From Shewanella sp. UCD-KL12 (GTDB taxonomy: Bacteria; Pseudomonadota; Gammaproteobacteria; Enterobacterales; Shewanellaceae), in assembly GCF_001957125.1 (NCBI RefSeq), contig NZ_MPHJ01000004.1:186085-250084 (forward strand): a stretch of 64,000 nucleotides of DNA, written 5' to 3'. Both the position numbers and the translations under genes were made by a program. How positions within the stretch are numbered: the stretch's first letter is position 1; every line of letters begins with the position of its first letter. The notes beneath the pieces were generated by a model. It did no database searches. It was given only the letters and a program-made list of their open reading frames with translations, and was not told the origin of the DNA. Positions 1 through 8,994 of this stretch are shown piece by piece.

Positions 1-9
1 TTATTCAAG

Positions 10-1986
10 GTGAAATTTAATGCGTCTGCACTATTAAGTATTGTGATTGGGTTTATCTCAACACTTATGGTGATCCTTATCTTACTCAATCACTCCTATA
101 ATGAGTTTGAAGATGATTATCAGCGCAAGGCTGACCTAGTCTTTAGTTCAGCCTACGACATGATGTTGCAACATAAGATAATGTTGAACGCATTAAAGTC
201 CTTCTTCGATGCTTCGGCAATTGTCACGCCCGAAGAATTTAACCTTTTTTCTGAAGAGTTATTAAAGATAAAATCGGCAGTGGCTTTTACCTTAAATGAC
301 AGAAACACCCTCAGATATGTGTCAGATCCCAGTTTTAAATCAGATATTATGAGCGGAGAGTTTGTAGAAAACGAGGGTGATGATTTCTACGAAATGCGTG
401 GATACTCTACGATATTGTTTCATATTGATGAGCCCAATATGCCCTATCTGGTTTACGCAATCTCTCATGAGCGAGTACAGCAACGAATTGATAGCCATAG
501 CGGCGTTTGCGTTCAGCTCACGCTAGATAATATTACCTTCGAAAATAGTAACTGCTTAAACCCAAGTATCAGCTGGCTTTCATCGCTGTTTAGCTATAGT
601 GGCGCCGATATTATCGCAATTCCTGAGTATGCTCAGCAGTACAATCTTAATGTCAGGTATTGGGCACCTAAGAAAGAAACTTATGAAGTTTTTGTGTTGG
701 TACTGTTAATTATGGCTATGGGTTTTACTATCTCAGTACTCCTATATTTAAAAGTGCGTAACCATCTTCACATGGCGCAACTTGCCATACAAACTAACTC
801 TAAAATAGCGCTTTTATCAACCATTAACCATGAGATCCGAACCCCAATAAATGCTGTTTTGGGGTACAGTAATATGCTTAAAAATAGTGACTACTGTGAT
901 CTATCTGGACGTGCAACGTTAGATAAAATTATTTGGTCTGCCAATCTCCTTAATAGTGTTGCAGAAAATACCCTCAACTTTTCCAAATCAGTGGCTGGCC
1001 ACCTTAAACTTGAAAACAAAGAGGTTGATCTATTCAATGAACTAAAAAACATTGATGAATATTATCAAGCCTTCAGTCAGATACATTCAAAGCGCTTGGT
1101 TATGCAACATCATGGCGCCTTACCCGACTCAATGTTGCTAGACAGCACTAAGTTTTTTCAGCTAACCACTAACTTTATCAATAACGCGTTTAAGTACAGC
1201 TCAGGCCCTGAAGTGATCTTTGATATCAGTTTAAAATCATCAAGGCTGCAACACTTTATACGTGTGGCGGTTAAAGATTCAGGAAAGGGGATGTCAGCAG
1301 GCTCAATGAAAGCCATCACCCAGCCCTTTAATACCGGTTCTGAGTTAGGGCACAACGATCAGTCGGGGATCGGGATAGGTCTATATACCTGTAAGCGAGT
1401 CATCGAAGATGTTGGCGGGAGTATTCGAATACGCAGCGCTGAGAATAGAGGAACCTTAGTTGTGTTCCGCTTCCCGTATCACCCCATCGAACGTGTCAAT
1501 CACAGAGCTGATGGTTTCAATGCTTCATTAACTGGAAACGGTATTACCAATAATAAAGCGTCAGTGATGGGTGAGCAAAGGAGTAATAATGAACATGTTA
1601 GCCCTCTACCTCCTTCACTAGCACACAGCTCGCTACTATTGGTTGACGATAACCGGTTTAACCTAGAGGTCTGCAGTAATATTTTACAAAATGAAGGGTT
1701 TAATGTCAGTGTAAAAGCTGATGATGTATCAGCGTTAACTGAGTTCTCTCAATTACAGCCAAACATTGTTGTTATGGACTATCGCTTAGGTAATACAGAT
1801 GGGTTAACGTTAATTTCTAAGATGAAAAAGAAGCAAATTCACCAAGTCCATTACTTTATCTTGTCAGCTAATGATAAAAGTGAGATCCCAAATGCAGAGG
1901 CCTACCCAGATATCGCATATTTACAGAAACCACTCAATATCGATGTTTTTTTGCAGCTGCTGGATCTAAAACAAAAACTAGCATGA
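10..1986 (+). CDS. Membrane hybrid sensor histidine kinase with C-terminal receiver
   Basis: Inner-membrane signalling kinase. One membrane helix lies at residues 7-27, then a periplasmic region of about 200 residues that resembles a CHASE-type sensor near residues 55-85, then a second helix at about 227-247. The HisKA box INHEIRTPINAV carries His274, followed by an HATPase domain (DSGKGMS, GIGIGLYTC) and a receiver whose acceptor is Asp590 in VVMDYRLG, with Lys in LQKPL. The GTG start is the first candidate inside the window. The frame stays open to base 1, so the true start may lie further left. It converges on the TtrR-like gene across a shared hairpin. Its signal and partner are unknown, and it has no DNA-binding output. 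Confidence 0.85.
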   Translation: MKFNASALLSIVIGFISTLMVILILLNHSYNEFEDDYQRKADLVFSSAYDMMLQHKIMLNALKSFFDASAIVTPEEFNLFSEELLKIKSAVAFTLNDRNTLRYVSDPSFKSDIMSGEFVENEGDDFYEMRGYSTILFHIDEPNMPYLVYAISHERVQQRIDSHSGVCVQLTLDNITFENSNCLNPSISWLSSLFSYSGADIIAIPEYAQQYNLNVRYWAPKKETYEVFVLVLLIMAMGFTISVLLYLKVRNHLHMAQLAIQTNSKIALLSTINHEIRTPINAVLGYSNMLKNSDYCDLSGRATLDKIIWSANLLNSVAENTLNFSKSVAGHLKLENKEVDLFNELKNIDEYYQAFSQIHSKRLVMQHHGALPDSMLLDSTKFFQLTTNFINNAFKYSSGPEVIFDISLKSSRLQHFIRVAVKDSGKGMSAGSMKAITQPFNTGSELGHNDQSGIGIGLYTCKRVIEDVGGSIRIRSAENRGTLVVFRFPYHPIERVNHRADGFNASLTGNGITNNKASVMGEQRSNNEHVSPLPPSLAHSSLLLVDDNRFNLEVCSNILQNEGFNVSVKADDVSALTEFSQLQPNIVVMDYRLGNTDGLTLISKMKKKQIHQVHYFILSANDKSEIPNAEAYPDIAYLQKPLNIDVFLQLLDLKQKLA

Positions 1987-2014
1987 GATAAACATAACAA
2001 GGTATTAGACCTAA

Positions 2015-2038
2015 GAGGGAGTCAATTTTTACTCCCTC
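2015..2038. terminator. Bidirectional hairpin between convergent genes
   Basis: Perfect 8-bp arms GAGGGAGT / ACTCCCTC enclose a T-rich 8-base loop. The hairpin sits between the ends of the hybrid kinase and the TtrR-like gene and overlaps the latter's stop codon, so it could end transcription from both sides. Confidence 0.55.
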
Positions 2039-2628
2039 GACTTAGCCATTAAATACGCCAGTTCAGCAACGTTATTCACTGCCATTTTTTGCATCACCTT
2101 TTGTCTATGCAGCTCAATTGTGCGCTGTCCAACATTCAAATCAGCGGCGATCACTTTATTGAGTTTACCCTCTAACACTTGTGTCATTACCTGAGTTTCA
2201 CGGCTTGTCAGACTATTCACTTTATCTTCTAAGCTGTTTAGCTTGGACTGTGTATTAAAATTGTCTTCGGTTATTTGCTTGGCTTTTTCTAGTAAAATTT
2301 TAAGCTTGTCACCGTCAACAGGCTTCTCTAAAAAGTCCATCGCCCCTTGTTGTATCGTATTTACTGCCATAGCAATAGTGCCATGGCCAGTTAACATGAT
2401 AATGCTCATAGGGCTTTTGTGTTTTTTGATATGGTTTAGTAAGGCGATGCCATCCATTCCAGGCATTTGAATATCTAAAATGGCTATCCCGGCTTGTTCA
2501 ATATCAACGCTGCTTAGGAAACTGTCGGCGCTAAGAAAGCCTTTAGTTGAAAGGTTTAGCCCATCTAGCATCCAACCTAATGAGTCTAGTACGTCTTGAT
2601 CGTCATCGACCAGATAGATATTACACAT
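2029..2628 (-). CDS. TtrR/FixJ-type response regulator (receiver + LuxR HTH)
   Basis: DNA-binding response regulator. The receiver domain (residues 1-115) has the acidic pair in LVDDD, acceptor Asp52 in AILDIQMPGMDG and Lys in FLEKPVDG. A LuxR-type helix-turn-helix fills residues 135-199, with LTSRETQVM and the recognition segment VGQRTIELHRQKVMQKM. At 199 residues it matches the FixJ/TtrR class. It lies 10 bp downstream of the sensor kinase gene in the same operon. By analogy with TtrSR it should be phosphorylated by that kinase and activate a nearby respiratory locus, here probably the ApbE/FMN-lipoprotein promoter. The inducer is not shown by the sequence. Confidence 0.85.
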   Translation of the reverse strand: MCNIYLVDDDQDVLDSLGWMLDGLNLSTKGFLSADSFLSSVDIEQAGIAILDIQMPGMDGIALLNHIKKHKSPMSIIMLTGHGTIAMAVNTIQQGAMDFLEKPVDGDKLKILLEKAKQITEDNFNTQSKLNSLEDKVNSLTSRETQVMTQVLEGKLNKVIAADLNVGQRTIELHRQKVMQKMAVNNVAELAYLMAKSRE

Positions 2629-2638
2629 AAGTTCGCTC

Positions 2639-4426
2639 CTAAGTGCGTGCTTTCATAGGAAGATGGATCGATATGACTAACCCCTTGGTTAGGTTACCGA
2701 GTTGATCTATGGGTTTGTTAGAGGCATTGATCACTCCCCCATGTTCTTCAATAATTCGCTTACATACCACCATACCAAGGCCTAAACCATGCTCTTTTGT
2801 GGTTTCAAATGGAAAGAATAAACGTTCTAACGCTTGATCTGATAAGCCAATACCATTGTCTTGAATAGTGATCACTGCCTGCTTATCTAACTCTTTTACT
2901 GTGATTGACAGTTTTGCAGCAGATACGGTCTCCATTGCATCTAAAGCGTTTCTAATCAAATTGACTAATACTTGCTGTAATAAGCTGACATCAGCCTCTA
3001 TCTCTATCTTAGCAAAATGGAGTGATGGACTAATAGATAAGCGATTGAAATCTGGCTGCATCAGTTTTAAAACATCTTCAATCAAGCTTGTTATATCACA
3101 GCGTTCAAATTGACTCGACTGATGACAAAACTGTCTGAAACGTTTGATGGTGCTTTGAGCTCGGTCAACCTGTTGGATTGTCTTCTCTAGTGCCGTTTTT
3201 AACTCAAGTTGTTCATCTGTAATACGATAAATACACCCTTGTGTTAGATATCGAATACCAGCGAGAGGTTGATTAAGCTCATGAGCGATACCAGATGCCA
3301 TTTCACCAGTTAATAGCACACGTTGAGCCTTATAAAACTGTTTCTGCTGCTCAAACAGGGTCTTTTGCGTATTTTTATGTTGCTCCATCTCATCTGACAG
3401 TGCGCGGGTTCGCAACACTACAAGTCGTTTCACTCTTAAATGGTGTAAATATCCTAGAAGCAAAGCCAAAAATATAGCGAACGTCCAAGGCACAGCATCT
3501 TTAACTAACCTGTCCCAATTAGTCACAAATGGCCATTGATTAAGTTGCTTAAGCAGGTGGAACACATGGCTATCATTAACTGGGGCTGACCAATATTGAT
3601 AACGCCCCTTCGCCGCTGCTTTATCAGAGGCTTTTATGGTTAACATTGCTGCGACAATTTGGGTCGCAAGTTTATGGTCTACATGGCCTAATTTAGACAG
3701 CGCATAAGAGGGATAAAGTCGGCTAGATGACTGACACTCAAAATCTTTATGGGGTGTGCTGAGTACCACTTTTAGCACACCAGGCGCGATTTCATTATCT
3801 TTGACTGCAGCTTCAAGTACACAAGTAGGCAAAATGGCCACATCCGCAGTACCATCAATTAATAGATTGAGTAGTTTGCTTTGAGGAAAGCCGACAAAAG
3901 TTAACTTGCCTAAGTCATTAAAAGGGTTGAGTTCATGGTTTGCCATCTCACCAGCCATGATCTGAAAACCGCCAAAAGCCTTCGGATCTGATGAGATAAC
4001 AGTGAGATGTTTAAGATCTGAGAAGTTATCCACTTTTACATTGGCGCGAGTAATAAGGGCTGAGCCCACTGCGCGCTCAGGCCGTTCATGATGATCTGGA
4101 ACCAATGTAAGTAGCTGACTCACGCCAAAATCTTTTTTAAATTCAACCGTTGTTAACGCATTCCCTATAATGAAATCCAGTTTCTTATTTGCGACATACT
4201 CGTTGAGCTGTGTCGGCGTAAGCGGAATTAAGTCAAAGGTGAGCCCCGTTTGTTCAGATACTCTGTCAAAAGTTGGCTGCCATCTATGACTCACTGCATC
4301 TGGAGAGGCAAAAGCAAGTGCACCGATACGAACAGGTTCTGCAGAATACGAGGAACTTGAAAAGCAAAAGCAAAAGCAAAAGCTAACAGCCAATAGCACG
4401 CAAAAAATAGGTGAGATTATATTCAT
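2639..4426 (-). CDS. TtrS-like sensor histidine kinase with periplasmic binding domain
   Basis: Sensor kinase of the TtrS architecture. A signal peptide with an unusual FCFCFCFSSSS core is followed by a PhnD-like periplasmic substrate-binding domain (about residues 30-290). A membrane helix near residue 320 (FAIFLALLLGYLHHL) leads to a short coiled segment, a HisKA box (GIAHELNQPLAGIRYL) and an HATPase (IQDNGIGLSD, HGLGLGMVVCKRI). In Salmonella, TtrS senses tetrathionate. No tetrathionate reductase genes are present here, so the ligand may differ. The gene starts an operon with the TtrR-like regulator. A hexanucleotide repeat encodes part of the signal peptide. Confidence 0.85.
   Translation of the reverse strand: MNIISPIFCVLLAVSFCFCFCFSSSSYSAEPVRIGALAFASPDAVSHRWQPTFDRVSEQTGLTFDLIPLTPTQLNEYVANKKLDFIIGNALTTVEFKKDFGVSQLLTLVPDHHERPERAVGSALITRANVKVDNFSDLKHLTVISSDPKAFGGFQIMAGEMANHELNPFNDLGKLTFVGFPQSKLLNLLIDGTADVAILPTCVLEAAVKDNEIAPGVLKVVLSTPHKDFECQSSSRLYPSYALSKLGHVDHKLATQIVAAMLTIKASDKAAAKGRYQYWSAPVNDSHVFHLLKQLNQWPFVTNWDRLVKDAVPWTFAIFLALLLGYLHHLRVKRLVVLRTRALSDEMEQHKNTQKTLFEQQKQFYKAQRVLLTGEMASGIAHELNQPLAGIRYLTQGCIYRITDEQLELKTALEKTIQQVDRAQSTIKRFRQFCHQSSQFERCDITSLIEDVLKLMQPDFNRLSISPSLHFAKIEIEADVSLLQQVLVNLIRNALDAMETVSAAKLSITVKELDKQAVITIQDNGIGLSDQALERLFFPFETTKEHGLGLGMVVCKRIIEEHGGVINASNKPIDQLGNLTKGLVISIHLPMKART
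4360..4383. repeat. Four-copy AAAAGC hexanucleotide tandem repeat inside signal peptide
   Basis: Four perfect AAAAGC units (TTTTGC in the coding direction) encode the Phe-Cys-Phe-Cys run of the TtrS-like signal peptide. Unit gain or loss stays in frame and would add or remove two hydrophobic residues. Confidence 0.9.
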
Positions 4427-4750
4427 AATGTTATGTGATCAGCAGTGCTTTACGGGTAGGGCAATTATACTGTTCATTCTAGACGAATAGAGGCGTGAAG
4501 CTAGTAGTTTATGACTAGCTTCACAGTGTTAAAGACATTACGGAAAACCGAAGTATAATAATCTTATCACTCGTTTATAATGCTCAGATTTATCAAGCTA
4601 GGTATCAATTTAATTACTAAGCATTAGATATTAAGCGTTGGTTATTAATCATTAGTTATTAAGTTAGTCATTAATAACTTTTCCAAATAATATGTTTATG
4701 TAAGCACCATCGATTTCCTATATTTAATTGTTCGTGTAAACTTAATTAAT
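4427..4750 (-). promoter_or_regulatory. Upstream region of the TtrSR-like operon
   Basis: 324 bp without a gene. It holds a perfect 11-bp inverted repeat GTGAAGCTAGT / ACTAGCTTCAC (4495-4524, 8-base spacer) about 70 bp before the kinase start, the 14-bp motif at 4540-4553, and an AT-rich stretch with an 8-bp inverted repeat GTTATTAA / TTAATAAC (4655-4678). The last could also act as a weak end signal for the apbE transcript. Confidence 0.5.
4540..4553 (+). promoter_or_regulatory. Shared motif copy 1, candidate response-regulator site
   Basis: ACGGAAAACCGAAG, with an internal CGG-N4-CCG dyad. The identical 14-mer occurs inverted at 6164-6177 in the apbE/FMN-lipoprotein divergent promoter. This copy is about 115 bp upstream of the kinase gene, so it may serve autoregulation. 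The binding protein is inferred. Confidence 0.45.
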
Positions 4751-5905
4751 CTAGTCATTAAAGTTATGACTAAACCGTTTGTTACCGTCCTCATCCAAAT
4801 ACCATACAGATTTTATATATTGGTTTTCATCTGCGAAAGTAATAGCTTGCTCTATAGGCATTAAAAATAATGCTGTAGATATCACATCGGCGCATATCTG
4901 CTTTGATTTAAGTATTGTAGAAACTGAGATGCCATCTTCTTTAGGGTATAGTGTTTTCGGATTGATAATGTGATGGTAATCTTTTCCATCAACCGTAAAG
5001 TAGTTTAAATAGTTACCACTTGAAACGATGGTCAGATCTTCACCTTTGATAATTTCATGATATAAACCTGACGGTGTTTGACATCGTTCTAGTTGATAAT
5101 CGGATTTTTTACATAGTGGGTCTTCAATAGCTGTAGCAAATTCTCGCCCCTCAGGGTGCCTGCCAAAGTGCCGAATATTGCCACCAGCATTGATCATAAA
5201 TGAGGTCATTCCATCAGACTTGAGTTGCTCATACACTTTTTCAGCCATCCAGCCTTTTGCTATCCCCCCTAAGTCAATACTCATGCCAGCTTTCATTGAA
5301 ATCGTATTGTTTTCAGTATCTAAATTAATGTCAGAGATTTTGGTATATTGAGCAGCCTTAGTTAACTCAAGATCACTTGGCAGCTTACATATTCCCTTTT
5401 TATTACAGTTGTTTCTGTATGTTCGCCACACATCAATTACAGGTGAGAGCGCGATATTAAAGTAGCCATCACTTAGCCCATACCACTCGATACTAGCAGC
5501 CAATATTTCAGTTAATTCAGAAGAAATTGTATGGCGTGTTGCCGGGTCATTGTTGATGGATTTTACATTCACAATATTTGGATATGTACTGTAGTTTGAT
5601 GCATGGTAATGATATTTTTGAATGACATTCAATGCGTTGCAGAGCGCCACTTTCCCTTCACTCGTCTGTGCATCATAGAGGTCTATCGTAATCGATGTAC
5701 CAAAATACTTAAGCGTATTTAGGCTAATCACACCCTGATTTTCACTTATCAGTGCATTACCATCGCACCGATAGGGCTCAAATATTTCTGTTTTTGCTTC
5801 ATAGTGAGGCTCAGAGCTTATGTGCTTAGCTGCGGCTGAACTTGATAATAGCATTGCCGATACTGCACAAAGGACAAAACTAGACGTTTTATAAAGGTAT
5901 CTCAT
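4751..5905 (-). CDS. apbE: ApbE-type FAD:protein FMN transferase
   Basis: Periplasmic enzyme that moves FMN from FAD onto a Thr or Ser of a target protein. The 384-residue length suits the family. The N-terminus is a cleavable signal (VLCAVSAMLLSSSAAA) without a lipobox Cys. Family motifs are clear: SIDLGGIAKGWMAEKV, then INAGGNIRHFG, and near the C-terminus CADVISTALFLMP, where the family's magnesium-site Asp is expected. It is transcribed divergently from a lipoprotein that carries two flavinylation motifs, which are its obvious targets. The shared intergenic motif suggests control by the adjacent TtrSR-like pair. Confidence 0.9.
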   Translation of the reverse strand: MRYLYKTSSFVLCAVSAMLLSSSAAAKHISSEPHYEAKTEIFEPYRCDGNALISENQGVISLNTLKYFGTSITIDLYDAQTSEGKVALCNALNVIQKYHYHASNYSTYPNIVNVKSINNDPATRHTISSELTEILAASIEWYGLSDGYFNIALSPVIDVWRTYRNNCNKKGICKLPSDLELTKAAQYTKISDINLDTENNTISMKAGMSIDLGGIAKGWMAEKVYEQLKSDGMTSFMINAGGNIRHFGRHPEGREFATAIEDPLCKKSDYQLERCQTPSGLYHEIIKGEDLTIVSSGNYLNYFTVDGKDYHHIINPKTLYPKEDGISVSTILKSKQICADVISTALFLMPIEQAITFADENQYIKSVWYLDEDGNKRFSHNFND

Positions 5906-6243
5906 TTTATATCCATTACTTTAATAGTTATATATAAATAGGTGCGATTTACTATATTTATATGTTTGGCTTTATATGTTTACCTTTGTATTGCCATGGC
6001 GTTTAACTTAATCGTGAACCTATAACTTGGTATCTATTAAATCAGTTAATACCAACGTTCGGTTAGTTCGTTATTTTAATAGATAACATGGTGAGCATTT
6101 ATTTAGTAATAAATGGTCAGATATTGTTAACTAGATCAAACATTCTAAAACAAAGCACAAAACCTTCGGTTTTCCGTCATTGTCGCAATTTCCAGCTTGG
6201 TTATTCTTAGCCACAAGTTAAGAACATAATTAAGGCGGGTTGG
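5906..6243. promoter_or_regulatory. Divergent promoter region, apbE / FMN lipoprotein
   Basis: 338 bp between divergently transcribed genes. It contains the inverted second copy of the 14-bp motif (6164-6177), a possible half-site for a CRP/FNR-type regulator (GATCAAAC near 6134), and an SD-like GGCGGG just before the ATG of the lipoprotein gene. No coding sequence is seen. Confidence 0.5.
6164..6177 (-). promoter_or_regulatory. Shared motif copy 2, candidate response-regulator site
   Basis: CTTCGGTTTTCCGT, the exact reverse complement of the motif at 4540-4553. It lies about 67 bp upstream of the FMN lipoprotein start and about 260 bp from apbE. The position suits an activator site for the lipoprotein gene. 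Confidence 0.45.
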
Positions 6244-7584
6244 ATGAGATCACTTATTACATTAAGAAAAAGTTTAATTTGTACTGGAGTCGCTTTAGCG
6301 ATTGTAGGCTGTGCAACAACGACAGCGCCGGCAGGCAAATACCTTGATGGGACACATGAAGTGAGTGCCAAAGGTAAAAAAAGCGTTATTACGCTGAATG
6401 TTCAAGTAGCAGATGGCAAAATTACAGATATCACCACTAAATCCCATAATGAAACGGAATCACTATTTTTAAATGCAGAGCGTTTGCTAGCAAAAATTGT
6501 GACAAACAATGGCCACGAAGGCATAGATGCCGTTTCCGGCGCAACGTTTTCATCAAATGGCATTTTAAAAGCGATCAACTCGCTACCAAGAACAGATGGT
6601 ACACAGCCTGAATATGTAGCTGTTGGCTCTAAGGATGACTCAAGTAGCGACGACTTTAAACTGAAGTGGTCAATTCAACCGCAATTAGGCTTGATAATCG
6701 GTGACTACTACTATGAAGAAGCAAGGTTCAGACAAGGTCACATGGGCAGTATGGCTGTCGTGTTAGACAGTGCAAATCCAAGTGATGTGATATTAGCTGA
6801 ATTTAATGAAAGTGGACGCCCTAACTATTACACCCGCATGTATCAAGATGTGCCAAAACGTATGTCTGAATACAACTTCTCTATGGGTAAGAAAAAGGGG
6901 ACGGCTTGGGTACAATCTGCGCTAACCATGGAAAAATTGATAGTAGAGCAAGACAAGTTAACCTTTGAACTCAATCCTGATTATGATCCAGCGCTTCGAA
7001 ACAAGCTAAAACAACCTAACCGTTTAAAGTATGCTGATATCGATGTCGTAGCGGGTGCTTCCAACAGTATTCAGCAGTCTATGATCCCATTGACCGCCAA
7101 AATACACAATCAAATTAACGGTGAAGGCACAAGCTTAAAGTTCTACCAAAATGCTGAAAAACTACTTGATGCAAAAGGCAATTGGACCGGTGTGACATCT
7201 GTTTTACGTTTAGTGGTTGATACTAATACCAAAGCAATTACAAAAGCCTATTACGATGAAATCTTTGCAGACGAAAAATCATCAATCAAAGATGCATCGC
7301 TGAAGAAATTCTATCGCCAATCTAAGTACGCTTCAATTAACTATGTAGAGCCTGCGCGTATCGGATTTAACGTCATGGTTGATGCGCTCAACGTTCACCT
7401 GCAAGAGGGTGGCTCACTATTTGATATCAATGACCTACCTGCCACTGGCGACACCGGAAGCTACGCTGCGACTGGATTTACTAAGCGCTCAAACTCTTGG
7501 GATATCTACCTAAATCAAGCCGAACTGCTTTACAAGCAGATGAAACAAGATGGCGTTATCTCAACGCATAGCAAACCTATCTAA
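6244..7584 (+). CDS. Lipoprotein with two FMN-binding (flavinylation) motifs
   Basis: Periplasmic, membrane-anchored flavoprotein. The lipobox AIVGC gives Cys23 followed by Ala, so Lol sorting to the outer membrane is likely. The first FMN_bind-like domain spans about residues 32-115 and holds DAVSGATFS (residues 95-103). A second region holds DVVAGASNS (267-275). Both match the D-x-x-[STA]-G-A-[ST]-x-[ST] pattern that ApbE modifies, giving Ser103 and Ser275 as candidate attachment sites. No heme motif is present. It is divergent from apbE and followed 77 bp later by a porin. I infer a two-flavin electron carrier or terminal reductase subunit. Its substrate is unknown. Confidence 0.8.
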   Translation: MRSLITLRKSLICTGVALAIVGCATTTAPAGKYLDGTHEVSAKGKKSVITLNVQVADGKITDITTKSHNETESLFLNAERLLAKIVTNNGHEGIDAVSGATFSSNGILKAINSLPRTDGTQPEYVAVGSKDDSSSDDFKLKWSIQPQLGLIIGDYYYEEARFRQGHMGSMAVVLDSANPSDVILAEFNESGRPNYYTRMYQDVPKRMSEYNFSMGKKKGTAWVQSALTMEKLIVEQDKLTFELNPDYDPALRNKLKQPNRLKYADIDVVAGASNSIQQSMIPLTAKIHNQINGEGTSLKFYQNAEKLLDAKGNWTGVTSVLRLVVDTNTKAITKAYYDEIFADEKSSIKDASLKKFYRQSKYASINYVEPARIGFNVMVDALNVHLQEGGSLFDINDLPATGDTGSYAATGFTKRSNSWDIYLNQAELLYKQMKQDGVISTHSKPI

Positions 7585-7592
7585 TTAAAACG

Positions 7593-7625
7593 CCGCGTAG
7601 TGCTAAGCCTCAATATGCTACGCGG
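7593..7625 (+). other. Hairpin between FMN lipoprotein and porin genes
   Basis: Perfect 8-bp arms CCGCGTAG / CTACGCGG with a 17-base loop and no T-run. It may be an mRNA processing or attenuation element that sets the relative output of the lipoprotein and porin genes. Confidence 0.4.
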
Positions 7626-7661
7626 TTATACAGCTTTGAATTATTATAAAATTTAAGAGAG

Positions 7662-8705
7662 ATGATGATGAACAAATTCCAACTAAGCTTTTTAACTGCA
7701 GCTTTACTGGCCTCACCGCAACTATTGGCTGATGACTATCGCTTTTATGGCCGTATCGATTACTCCATAACTAGCTCAGATAGTGGCTCCGCGACTCACA
7801 ATGGTAAAAGTGGCATGGTGCTAGAGAATAACTGGAGCAGACTGGGCATTAAAGGCGCATCAGAGCTCGCTACTGATCTTGATCTTTTTTATCAGATTGA
7901 GGTTGGCGTTAATGGTGGTTCACAAGACAAAGGCAGCAACCCTTTTTCAGCACGCCCTACATTTATCGGTCTTAAGCATGCAAGTGCTGGACAGCTAGCA
8001 TTTGGCCGTATCGACCCAGTATTTAAAATGGCAAAAGGCGGCGCCGATGCCATGGACATGTATTCGTTAAAACATGACCGTTTGTTTGCAGGGGACAAGC
8101 GTTGGGGCGACTCTTTTGAGTATAAATCTGCCAAATGGAATAATTTGCAGTTTGGTGCAAGTTATTTGATGGAAGATAACTACTACCAAGATGGCGATCA
8201 ACGTAAAGAAAATGGTAACTACCAATTGGCGATCACTTATGGTGACAAACACTTTAAATCTGGAAATGTGTACCTAGCAGGTGCTTACACGGATGGTGTT
8301 GAAGATATCAAAGGTTTCCGCGCAGTAGCACAAGTTAAGATAGATTACTTAATGCTTGGCACAATGTATCAGGCTTCAGAGATGGTCAATGAAGGAAAAA
8401 CTGGTTGGGAGCAACGAGACGGTGCAGGTTTTATTGTTAGTGCTAAATATAAAATTGATAATCTCACACTTAAAGCCCAATACGGCCAAGATGACTCAGG
8501 TACTGGTCGCATTGCTGGCAAAATCTATGACTCAATTGGTGAAACCTTAACTGAGGCGCCAGAAGTAACCACTTGGGCAGTAGGCGCCGAGTATCGTTTG
8601 TCAAAATCTACACGCCTGCATACTGAAATTGGCCAATTTGATGTTAAGCAACATGATGATTTTGATGACACTATCATCAGCTTAGGTATGCGTTACGACT
8701 TCTAA
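7662..8705 (+). CDS. General outer-membrane porin (Gram-negative porin family)
   Basis: Beta-barrel channel of the outer membrane. A signal peptide (LSFLTAALLASPQLLA) precedes DDYRFYGRIDYSI, a typical first strand. The body shows alternating polar/hydrophobic strands, a GQLAFGRIDPVFK segment like the porin constriction region, and a C-terminal SLGMRYDF ending in Phe, the BAM recognition signal. At 347 residues it fits trimeric porins. It lies 77 bp after the FMN lipoprotein gene on the same strand and is probably co-regulated, perhaps admitting that system's substrate. The first ATG of two adjacent ones follows AGAGAG; either could start the protein. Confidence 0.85.
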   Translation: MMMNKFQLSFLTAALLASPQLLADDYRFYGRIDYSITSSDSGSATHNGKSGMVLENNWSRLGIKGASELATDLDLFYQIEVGVNGGSQDKGSNPFSARPTFIGLKHASAGQLAFGRIDPVFKMAKGGADAMDMYSLKHDRLFAGDKRWGDSFEYKSAKWNNLQFGASYLMEDNYYQDGDQRKENGNYQLAITYGDKHFKSGNVYLAGAYTDGVEDIKGFRAVAQVKIDYLMLGTMYQASEMVNEGKTGWEQRDGAGFIVSAKYKIDNLTLKAQYGQDDSGTGRIAGKIYDSIGETLTEAPEVTTWAVGAEYRLSKSTRLHTEIGQFDVKQHDDFDDTIISLGMRYDF

Positions 8706-8834
8706 TTTTTCTATGTTAGAAGCCGATAGTTAAAATATCCCTGCTTGGATTAGTGCTCCCTGCAGAGCCGCACAAGGAAGTGCCCCCCTTATTTACTTTC
8801 CTCATTAATCCTGTGTCACCTTTCACTCACTACC

Positions 8835-8910
8835 GTCATCCTGAACTAGTTTCAGAATCCAGCATATACCATACAAGAATAGATTCCGGCTAAAAGCACA
8901 CCGGAATGAC
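8835..8910 (+). repeat. 76-bp dispersed repeat, copy 1
   Basis: Begins GTCATCCTGAAC and ends CCGGAATGAC. Inner hairpins are CTGAA-ctag-TTTCAG near the left end and ATTCCGGC...CCGGAAT near the right, with outer GTCAT/ATGAC. Copies 2 and 27050-27126 are nearly identical. Confidence 0.85.
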
Positions 8911-8918
8911 ATACTTAG

Positions 8919-8994
8919 GTCATCCTGAACTAGTTTCAGGATCCAGCTTATAACATACAAGAATAGATTCCGGCCAAAAGCACGCCGGAATGAC
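8919..8994 (+). repeat. 76-bp dispersed repeat, copy 2
   Basis: Same length and ends as copy 1, 8 bp downstream in direct orientation. The right hairpin ATTCCGGC / GCCGGAAT is nearly perfect. A truncated third start (GTTCATCATGAACTTG) follows at 9002-9031. This tandem fills most of the 353-bp gap between the porin and the convergent PepSY-reductase gene; nothing coding is seen there. Confidence 0.85.

Noticed and set aside
2029..4426. True tetrathionate respiration locus
   Set aside because: No ttrBCA or octaheme reductase gene is present; only the sensor pair resembles TtrSR.
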